Source: Caldifarciminota bacterium
GTDB taxonomy: Bacteria; Hydrothermota; 32-111; QNBC01
DNA: 5,570 bases
Assembly (NCBI GenBank): GCA_015486655.1
Contig: WFRF01000169.1
Location: 1-5,570 of the forward strand
Direction of reading: 5' to 3'
Both the position numbers and the translations under genes were made by a program. Under the pieces are notes generated by a model, which was not told the origin of the DNA, ran no database searches, and saw only the letters and a list, made by a program, of their open reading frames with translations. The first letter of the stretch is position 1; every line of letters starts with the position of its first letter. This document shows, piece after piece, positions 1-4,355 of this stretch.

Positions 1-624
1 AGCAATAATCTTTCCTCTGTCAATGATAATCAGCCTGTCGCACAGATATTCCGCCTCTTCCATATAATGCGTTGAAAGAACAATGGTTTTTCCTTCATTT
101 TTCACACTTTTCATAACATCCCATATGTGCCTTCTTGCCTGCGGATCGAGTCCCGTTGTGATTTCATCGAGAAACAGTATTTCAGGGTTGTTAACCATGG
201 CTATAGCCACAAACAACCGTTGTTTCTGCCCTCCAGAGAGGCTTGAAAAGTAGTTGTTTTTCTTCTCTGCAAGATTCATCTTTTCAAGGAGAATTCTCCA
301 GTCTATATTTGTTTTGTAGAACGATGAAAACAAATCCAGAGCTTCCCATACCTTTATTCGCGGGGGAAGGGAAGATTCTTGCAGTTGAATACCGATTTTA
401 TCCTTTATATATCCAAGATCCGATCTGTTGTTCTTTCCAAGTACATATATTTCCCCCTCTTCATACGGCAATAATCCTTCTATACTCTCAAGTGTCGTAG
501 TTTTTCCCGCTCCGTTGGGACCGAGAATGCCGAAAATTTCTCCCCTGTCCACAGAGAACGAAATACCTCTTACAGCCTCTAACTCCCCGTATCTCTTTTG
601 CAGATTTTTAACTTCCAGAACCAT
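1..624 (-). CDS. ABC-2 type exporter ATP-binding protein (CcmA/DrrA-like), 3' end outside window
   Basis: This is the ATPase subunit of an ABC exporter of the multidrug/ABC-2 class. It hydrolyses ATP at the inner face of the cytoplasmic membrane to drive a partner permease, probably encoded beyond the left edge. The 208 residues present contain all nucleotide-binding motifs in order: Walker A GPNGAGKT (35-42), Q-loop glutamine near residue 82 (GIQLQES), signature LSGGQ (129-133), Walker B ILFLDE (149-154), D-loop GLD (158-160) and H-loop STH (184-186). The family is usually about 230-310 residues, so a C-terminal part is cut off by the window. The start at 622-624 is supported by AAAGGAGG about 4 bases upstream. 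One oddity is Ile155 after the Walker B glutamate (LDEITTG), where most relatives have proline. The substrate cannot be told from this fragment. Family assignment is firm. Confidence 0.95.
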   Translation of the reverse strand, partial: MVLEVKNLQKRYGELEAVRGISFSVDRGEIFGILGPNGAGKTTTLESIEGLLPYEEGEIYVLGKNNRSDLGYIKDKIGIQLQESSLPPRIKVWEALDLFSSFYKTNIDWRILLEKMNLAEKKNNYFSSLSGGQKQRLFVAIAMVNNPEILFLDEITTGLDPQARRHIWDVMKSVKNEGKTIVLSTHYMEEAEYLCDRLIIIDRGKIIA

Positions 625-656
625 TGCGCCTCCTTTCCTGTTTACAGAAACATACC

Positions 657-690
657 AAATATAATATAATTGAGAAATGATTTTGTGACG
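657..690 (-). promoter_or_regulatory. AT-rich putative promoter region of the ABC transporter gene
   Basis: Read on the minus strand, this stretch contains overlapping -10-like hexamers (TATTAT at 661-666 and neighbours) some 35-50 bases upstream of the ABC start codon. A weak TCACAA at 683-688 lies 16 bp upstream of TATTAT and could be a -35. The -35 match is poor, so only the general location of a promoter is suggested. Confidence 0.25.
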
Positions 691-716
691 GAATGCAAAA
701 TAGGGCGATGAACGAC

Positions 717-732
717 ATTCACCGGCGTGAAT
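717..732. promoter_or_regulatory. 16-bp dyad ATTCAC-N4-GTGAAT, possible operator
   Basis: ATTCAC (717-722) and GTGAAT (727-732) form a perfect dyad around a 4-base centre, CGGC. It lies between two divergent genes and about 43 bp upstream of the candidate -35 of the exported-protein gene. A second inverted pair, AATGCAAA (692-699) and TTTGCATT (732-739), brackets it. Position and symmetry suit a regulator-binding site. A short RNA hairpin is the alternative. No regulator is identified. Confidence 0.3.
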
Positions 733-774
733 TTGCATTTTATCATGGGATTTTTACAGTTTGTCGCTTTTTTC

Positions 775-803
775 TTGAGCATTTGAAGATATGCATGTAT
801 ATT
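775..803 (+). promoter_or_regulatory. Sigma-70-like promoter of the exported-protein gene
   Basis: TTGAGC (775-780) and TATATT (798-803) are separated by 17 bp, matching the -35/-10 consensus at 4 and 5 of 6 positions. Transcription would begin near 810, giving a leader of only about 17 bases that already contains the ribosome binding site. This supports the start at 827 over an in-frame ATG at 791, which would lie upstream of the transcription start. Confidence 0.5.
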
Positions 804-826
804 CGGAGAGAATAAAAGGAGGTAAT

Positions 827-1519
827 ATGAAACACAAAACATTTATTCTGACACTCACACTCTTCGCACTGTTTTTCTCTTTGCAAGCCAAGGATTTCTC
901 TACCGGGGGATTCGGAGGTTTTACATTCTCGGGAATCTACAATGATTACGGCAATCTAAACACAAATCTACAGGCAACAGGTTATTCAACCATTAACAAG
1001 GGGATATATTACGGTAAAGACGGTAGCGGATACGGCATTTTTAACAGTATTATGATAGGCGGAAGTTCCGTGTCGTCCGTAGTATCAACAGAGAATAATA
1101 CAAATTCAATTAACATTACTTGTAAAGGCAGCTACTTTGATCTTGGCTATCTTTTTTCACCTGTTAAGTATGTAAGCCTCTTCCCCCTGCTTGGGCTCGG
1201 CTCAATGACATATTCCCTTGACCTGAGGCCTACCATAGGAGATACCTATTTCGACTCCGTTCTTGTAAATCCCGGCAGAGTAACAAAAATAAGCAAAACG
1301 AGTTTTTCAATGGCATTATCGGGAAATATTCTGTTCAAAATCCCACTATTTTCACAGTACTCTTTTATCGGAATAATGGCAGGAGGAGGTTATGCTCTGT
1401 CTCCCTCCTTCGGCGCATGGAAGACGGAGGATGGCGCACAGGTTAATAACGGTCCCGCAATACCTTTCGGCGTACCATTTGGCAGATTATCGGTTGTTTT
1501 CGGCGGAGGAATGCTTTAA
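827..1519 (+). CDS. Exported, probable outer-membrane beta-barrel protein of unknown function
   Basis: The start at 827 is chosen because AAAGGAGG at 815-822 precedes it by 4 bases and because a signal peptide then begins at residue 1. That peptide is MKHK, then a hydrophobic run at 5-18, with likely signal peptidase I cleavage after Ala21 (SLQA/KDFS). An in-frame ATG at 791 would bury the signal. The mature part is about 209 residues, rich in Gly, Ser, Phe, Tyr and Asn. It has alternating hydrophobic/polar stretches ending in turn-like motifs (about 102-132, 158-190 and 214-229), as in small outer-membrane barrels. It has one cysteine (Cys99), not in a lipobox, so it is not a lipoprotein. 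The last residue is Leu rather than the usual Phe, which weakens the barrel call slightly. I recognise no named family. It probably shares a transcript with the LiaF-like gene downstream. Confidence 0.85.
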   Translation: MKHKTFILTLTLFALFFSLQAKDFSTGGFGGFTFSGIYNDYGNLNTNLQATGYSTINKGIYYGKDGSGYGIFNSIMIGGSSVSSVVSTENNTNSINITCKGSYFDLGYLFSPVKYVSLFPLLGLGSMTYSLDLRPTIGDTYFDSVLVNPGRVTKISKTSFSMALSGNILFKIPLFSQYSFIGIMAGGGYALSPSFGAWKTEDGAQVNNGPAIPFGVPFGRLSVVFGGGML

Positions 1520-1522
1520 ATC

Positions 1523-1545
1523 AGGTGACGGCTAACCCGTCACCT
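1523..1545 (+). other. Perfect 9-bp intercistronic hairpin
   Basis: AGGTGACGG (1523-1531) pairs perfectly with CCGTCACCT (1537-1545) around the 5-base loop CTAAC. It starts 3 bases after the stop codon of the exported-protein gene and ends 7 bases before the next gene's GGAGG. No run of T follows, so it is not a standard intrinsic terminator. It more likely shields the 3' end of the upstream message or causes partial termination, setting different levels for the two genes. Confidence 0.55.
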
Positions 1546-1561
1546 TCAATTCGGAGGCAAT

Positions 1562-2086
1562 ATGAGATTATACTTTTCCAGCGGCATTTTTTGGGGTATC
1601 GTATTCATCCTTATAGGAATACTGTTCCTTATAAAAAACTACACAAACATATCCATTCCCATATTCAGGACAATTATCGGGCTTTTGATAATTTATTGGG
1701 GGTTTAGCATTATTTTCGGAGGATTTTCCAAACACAGCAGTTCGGATGCGGTTTTTTCCAACAACACTGTAAATGCGGATAATGGGAATAAAGGGTACAA
1801 CACTGTTTTTGGAAAAAGCATTATTAATTTTACCGATACTTCATTAACCGAGACACGAAAAGTAAACATTAATGTCGTATTCGGCGAAGGAATTATTCGG
1901 ATTAACAAGGATATACCGATAAAAGTGAATTCCAACAGCGTGTTTTCCGGTATTGTAACACCTGATGGAGACGCTGCTTCACTTGGATCTTCAACATATA
2001 CTAACAATCTGTTTGATGAAAACAAGCCTTACTTGGATATAGATTTGAATGTTGTTTTTGGAAGTGCTAAGATAGAAGAAATCTGA
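1562..2086 (+). CDS. LiaF-like two-helix membrane protein with C-terminal beta-rich domain
   Basis: The 174-residue protein begins with two hydrophobic helices (about 9-25 and 35-53) of the DUF5668/LiaF transmembrane type, joined by a short loop. A soluble domain follows with the repeated signature of the LiaF C-terminal domain: AVFS (63-66), TVFG (81-84), VVFG (105-108), SVFS (126-129) and VVFG (164-167). Each is followed by alternating hydrophobic residues, as expected for a beta-solenoid-like fold. In Bacillus, LiaF restrains the LiaSR two-component system under cell-wall stress. No histidine kinase or regulator gene is visible here, so the role is only inferred to be envelope-related. The start has GGAGG at 1553-1557, 4 bases upstream. 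The gene lies 42 bp after the exported-protein gene with no clear promoter between, so they are probably one operon. It ends 3 bp from the convergent lyase gene. Confidence 0.85.
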   Translation: MRLYFSSGIFWGIVFILIGILFLIKNYTNISIPIFRTIIGLLIIYWGFSIIFGGFSKHSSSDAVFSNNTVNADNGNKGYNTVFGKSIINFTDTSLTETRKVNINVVFGEGIIRINKDIPIKVNSNSVFSGIVTPDGDAASLGSSTYTNNLFDENKPYLDIDLNVVFGSAKIEEI

Positions 2087-2089
2087 TTG

Positions 2090-3256
2090 CTATGCAAAAA
2101 CGCTCTTAATTCTTTCAAGCCCTTCTTTTAACATGGATCGGGGGCAACCTATATTAATACGCTCGAATCCCTCGCCTCCCGGTCCGAAAACCCTTCCGTC
2201 GTTTAAACCTATACGAGCCTTTTCCCTTAGAAGTTTGTTTACTTTATCGGCACTGTATCCCGTTGCCCTGAAATCCAACCAAACGAGGTAAGTCCCCTCG
2301 GGAATTATGATTTTCACATTCTTTATATTCTTGTTGAAATAATCAATTAAATAGCTTAAATTATCCTCTAAATAAATTATGAGTTCCTCCAACCACCCCT
2401 CCCCGTGTCTGTAACAGGCTTCTGTTGCCTCTATGCCAAATAAGTTCCCCAAATGCAACCCCATGGCATGCATTTTGTTAACATAATCATTGTACAGTTT
2501 TTCGTTGGGAATTATAACCGCTGAATTCAAAAGTCCGGCAATATTGAATGTTTTACTCGGTGCAATAAATGTTATGGTTCTTGCAGCCATATCCGGAGAG
2601 ATCGAAGCAATGGGAATATGTTTGTGTCCGCTGTAAACTATATCGGAATGTATCTCATCGGATAGAATGACAATATCATTTTTATCACAGATGTCACCAA
2701 GTGTAAAAAGTTCTTCTTCCGTCCATACCCTCCCTACGGGGTTATGAGGACTACACAAGATCAACATTTTCGTACCGGAATCGATCTTATTTTTTAAATC
2801 ATCAAAATCCATTTTGTATCTTCCATTTTCCAGTTTCAGGTTGTTCAAAACGAGTTGTCTTCCGTTTTCTCTTACTATATCAAAAAACGGAGTATAAACA
2901 GGTGGTTGAATTACAATTTTGTCTCCGGGTTTTGTAAAGGTCAGAATCGATAGAGCCAGCCCTGCAACAATACCGGGCGAATCGGTCAACCAACGACGAC
3001 TAATTTCCCAGTTGTGCCTTATTTTCACCCAATTAATTATGGCATCATAATAACTGTCAGATCTCCCCGTATAACCGTATATTCCGTGCCTTGCCCTTCT
3101 CTTTATGGCGCTTATAACAGGCTCCGGAGCTTTAAAATCCATATCTGCAACCCACATGGGCAAAATGTTTTTCACCCCGAGAAATTTATCGGTAAAATCC
3201 CACTTTATGGAATTTGTCCCGATTCGTCCGATTTCTTCATCAAAATTATATTTCAT
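2090..3256 (-). CDS. patB: PatB/MalY-type pyridoxal-phosphate C-S beta-lyase (cystathionine beta-lyase-like aminotransferase)
   Basis: This is a fold-type I PLP enzyme of the MalY/PatB group, expected in the cytoplasm. The group cleaves the carbon-sulfur bond of cystathionine or cysteine conjugates, giving a thiol, pyruvate and ammonia. At 388 residues it is full length for the family. Visible landmarks are WVADMDF (35-41, typical of this group), PPVY with Tyr121, HNPVGRVW with Asn172, SDEIHSDI with Asp200 and His203, the Schiff-base lysine Lys235 in APSKTFNIAG, and Arg373 in NIGCPR, which should bind the substrate carboxylate. All key residues are intact. The start codon has GGAG (3263-3266) 6 bases upstream. 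The gene appears monocistronic, with its own promoter, and converges on the LiaF-like gene. Whether the true substrate is cystathionine, cysteine or another conjugate cannot be read from sequence. In E. coli, MalY also binds MalT, but nothing suggests that here. Confidence 0.93.
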   Translation of the reverse strand: MKYNFDEEIGRIGTNSIKWDFTDKFLGVKNILPMWVADMDFKAPEPVISAIKRRARHGIYGYTGRSDSYYDAIINWVKIRHNWEISRRWLTDSPGIVAGLALSILTFTKPGDKIVIQPPVYTPFFDIVRENGRQLVLNNLKLENGRYKMDFDDLKNKIDSGTKMLILCSPHNPVGRVWTEEELFTLGDICDKNDIVILSDEIHSDIVYSGHKHIPIASISPDMAARTITFIAPSKTFNIAGLLNSAVIIPNEKLYNDYVNKMHAMGLHLGNLFGIEATEACYRHGEGWLEELIIYLEDNLSYLIDYFNKNIKNVKIIIPEGTYLVWLDFRATGYSADKVNKLLREKARIGLNDGRVFGPGGEGFERINIGCPRSMLKEGLERIKSVFA

Positions 3257-3274
3257 AAATTACTCCGTTTACAA

Positions 3275-3303
3275 ATATTACAATTTATATCCGTTTTTTT
3301 CAA
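3275..3303 (-). promoter_or_regulatory. Sigma-70-like promoter of the C-S lyase gene
   Basis: On the minus strand TTGAAA (3298-3303) and TAATAT (3275-3280) are separated by 17 bp. An overlapping TTGACT (3302-3307) is an alternative -35. Transcription would start near 3268, leaving a leader of about 12 bases with the GGAG ribosome binding site inside it. Confidence 0.45.
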
Positions 3304-3351
3304 GTCAAAGGAAAAGATAATAATCCCGCCTCAATCCGGAATCTCACTCTG

Positions 3352-3372
3352 ATGTTGAACCAAGTTCAGCAT
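3352..3372. repeat. TTCAGCAT-type short hairpin
   Basis: ATGTTGAA (3352-3359) pairs with TTCAGCAT (3365-3372), with one G-T wobble, around loop CCAAG. It is followed by GACA. From memory this resembles small hairpin elements of the form TGTCATGCTGAACTTG...CAGCAT that are scattered between genes in many bacterial genomes. That resemblance could not be checked here. Confidence 0.5.
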
Positions 3373-3390
3373 GACACTTAAATATTTCCA

Positions 3391-3526
3391 ACTTCTAACT
3401 TCTTAGTTCTTACTTATTTGGTAAGAGGGGTAGACTGACGAATTTCAGGATGGGGTGTTCTGAAATAAGTAAGAAGTGGGAACTAAGAACTGAGAAATAA
3501 GGAGTTAGAAGAGGGAAGCAAGAAGT
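3391..3526. repeat. Long imperfect inverted repeat built from degenerate 7-bp units
   Basis: The left arm, 3391-3418, splits exactly into four heptamers: ACTTCTA, ACTTCTT, AGTTCTT, ACTTATT. The right arm, 3464-3526, splits into nine: AATAAGT, AAGAAGT, GGGAACT, AAGAACT, GAGAAAT, AAGGAGT, TAGAAGA, GGGAAGC, AAGAAGT. Both have the consensus AAGAAGT, in opposite orientation. Bases 3407-3419 and 3463-3475 are a perfect 13-bp inverted pair. TTCTTAGTT (3403-3411) also matches AACTAAGAA (3481-3489), and CTTCTAACT (3392-3400) matches AGTTAGAAG (3503-3511). A smaller hairpin, ATTTCAG/CTGAAAT (3442-3448 with 3460-3466), sits between the arms. The result is a long stem that could slip by units of seven. 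Confidence 0.7.
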
Positions 3527-3548
3527 TATCTGGTAACATTATTAAATA

Positions 3549-3596
3549 CCCCTCAGTCCGGTAAAACCGGGCAGCTCCCCTAAAAGTGGAGCAGCT
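3549..3596. repeat. CTCAGTC/GCTCCCC double-hairpin module
   Basis: CCCCTCAGT leads into CCGGT/ACCGG (3558-3562 with 3566-3570, loop AAA). This is followed directly by GCTCC/GGAGC (3574-3578 with 3588-3592, loop region CCTAAAAGT). GCAGCT occurs at 3571-3576 and again at 3591-3596. The module is richer in G and C than its surroundings. From memory its layout is like CCTCAGTC...GACAGCTCCCC...GGGGAGC intergenic repeats seen in other bacterial genomes, especially Clostridia. This copy would be degenerate, and that is unverified. Confidence 0.5.
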
Positions 3597-3602
3597 ATGT
3601 TT

Positions 3603-3671
3603 AGAAATAAGGAAAAAGTAAGAAGTGAGAGATTAAATATGTAATTGATTATCTATTTTTTCCTTATTTCT
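3603..3671. repeat. Second inverted repeat, perfect 15-bp arms, with heptamer units
   Basis: AGAAATAAGGAAAAA (3603-3617) and TTTTTCCTTATTTCT (3657-3671) are exact reverse complements, 39 bases apart. The left side reads as heptamers AATAAGG, AAAAAGT, AAGAAGT, GAGAGAT (3606-3633), the same unit as in the larger element upstream. TTACTT just beyond the right arm (3671-3676) continues the unit in the opposite orientation. It may be a shorter or decayed copy of the upstream element. Confidence 0.6.
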
Positions 3672-3747
3672 TACTTGCGTGAAATTTCTATATTACAATA
3701 AAGTGGTAAGTATGTTCATGCCGATATTCACTGCCCGGGATAACCGC

Positions 3748-3776
3748 TTGCAAACATATCATTTTTTTTATACAAT
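3748..3776 (+). promoter_or_regulatory. Sigma-70-like promoter of the cyclic-nucleotide-binding gene
   Basis: TTGCAA (3748-3753) and TACAAT (3771-3776) are 17 bp apart. Transcription would start near 3783, at the edge of the GAGGAG ribosome binding site (3782-3787). The leader would therefore be about ten bases, as predicted for two other genes here. If the true start is this close, the Shine-Dalgarno would be at the very 5' end, so the hexamer choice is uncertain. Confidence 0.4.
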
Positions 3777-3792
3777 ATTTTGAGGAGAAGAA

Positions 3793-4248
3793 ATGGAAGT
3801 ATTTAGAAAGGTCCCGATTTTCAAAGATTTAAAAGACGATGAACTATATCAGGTTCTCGCCCTTGCCGAAAAAAAGACGTTTAAACCTGAGGAGAAAATA
3901 TTTGCCGAAGGGGATAAAGGGGACGGTTTCTATATTATTTTGAAAGGAGAAGTAAGAATAAGCATGTTGCTTGAAGGAATAGGAGAAGAGTTGTTGATGC
4001 TCTTAAAGGAAAATGATTATTTCGGTGAGATGAGTTTAATCGATGACCAACCCAGGTCGGCAAATGCCATATCCGATAAAGAAACAACATGCATGTTTAT
4101 AGAAAAAAATAAATTCGCCAATTTTCTTCACAGCGATATCTACATAGAAAATAAAATTATTAACGGATTTTTAAAAGAATTATCCCGCAGAATGAGAAAC
4201 ACCGATAACAAAATGAAAAATATACTTTTATTGATGAAATCTTTTTAA
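3793..4248 (+). CDS. Stand-alone cyclic-nucleotide-binding (CNB/Crp-like effector) domain protein
   Basis: This 151-residue cytoplasmic protein is a single cyclic-nucleotide-binding domain with no DNA-binding or catalytic domain. It begins with the usual VPIFKDLKDDEL helix (7-18), then GDKGDGFYIILKGEV (40-54) with the conserved beta-roll glycines. The phosphate-binding cassette is FGEMSLIDDQPRSA (77-90). Glu79 and Arg88, which in this family contact the ribose and the cyclic phosphate, are both present, so binding of cAMP or a related ligand is plausible. Residues 115-151 form the C-terminal helices, where Crp would continue into a helix-turn-helix that is missing here. The start has GAGGAG 5 bases upstream. 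It probably acts by binding a partner protein. The gene has its own predicted promoter and ends 4 bp from the convergent transporter small-subunit gene. The partner is unknown. Confidence 0.92.
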   Translation: MEVFRKVPIFKDLKDDELYQVLALAEKKTFKPEEKIFAEGDKGDGFYIILKGEVRISMLLEGIGEELLMLLKENDYFGEMSLIDDQPRSANAISDKETTCMFIEKNKFANFLHSDIYIENKIINGFLKELSRRMRNTDNKMKNILLLMKSF

Positions 4249-4252
4249 GATT

Positions 4253-4354
4253 CTATTTTTGATTTGCTTTATATGCTTTGTAAATACAAAAAGCCAAGCC
4301 GCCAAAAAGAACACCAAATCCCAGAATAAGCATAATCCATGCAGATGCAGACAT
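4253..4354 (-). CDS. 33-residue NSS transporter small subunit (MetS-like)
   Basis: This small gene encodes MSASAWIMLILGFGVLFGG followed by LAFCIYKAYKANQK. It has a short N-terminus, one membrane helix (about 6-25) with glycines along one face, and a basic Lys-rich tail. The start ATG lies one base after the stop of the NSS symporter gene, with AAGGTGG (4364-4370) 9 bases upstream inside the end of that gene, so the two should be translated together. Size, position and layout match the MetS-type small subunits known to accompany NSS methionine/alanine transporters, where the peptide is needed for full uptake. The function is inferred from context and shape, not from a close sequence match. It ends 4 bp from the convergent CNB gene. 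Confidence 0.85.
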   Translation of the reverse strand: MSASAWIMLILGFGVLFGGLAFCIYKAYKANQK

Positions 4355-4355
4355 T

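Larger units (their letters stand above)
3257..3792. other. Gene-free, repeat-packed spacer
   Basis: No convincing coding region is present. The short open frames reaching in from 3014-3352 run antisense to the lyase gene. The ends hold promoters for the two flanking divergent genes (3275-3303 and 3748-3776). The middle, about 3350-3675, holds four structured repeat modules listed separately: a short hairpin, a heptamer-based long inverted repeat, a GC-richer double hairpin, and a second heptamer-based inverted repeat. Confidence 0.7.

Noticed and set aside
243..664. Two plus-strand open frames (243-500 and 428-664)
   Set aside because: They run antisense to the ABC ATPase, which has every family motif in its own frame. 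Their translations show no recognisable features and they have no good ribosome binding site.
791..826. Upstream in-frame ATG at 791 as the start of the exported protein
   Set aside because: It would add 12 polar residues in front of the signal peptide and lies upstream of the predicted transcription start. The ATG at 827 has a near-perfect ribosome binding site.
642..842. Minus-strand 66-residue frame across the divergent promoter region
   Set aside because: It overlaps the start and promoter of the exported-protein gene, lacks a Shine-Dalgarno sequence and shows no protein-like pattern.
1523..1550. Rho-independent terminator after the exported-protein gene
   Set aside because: The stem is strong, but the following bases TCAATTC contain no T-tract, so it is listed as an intercistronic hairpin.
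1693..2025. Minus-strand 110-residue frame inside the LiaF-like gene
   Set aside because: It is antisense to a gene with clear membrane helices and repeated VFG motifs, and has no supporting signals of its own.
3014..3352. Plus-strand frames 3014-3352 and 3105-3320
   Set aside because: They are antisense to the N-terminal part of the PatB-type lyase and run into its promoter. The composition looks like a shadow frame.
3391..3676. CRISPR array or insertion sequence in the repeat-rich spacer
   Set aside because: Units are 7 bp, degenerate and contiguous with no unique spacers. No transposase frame or target duplication is visible.
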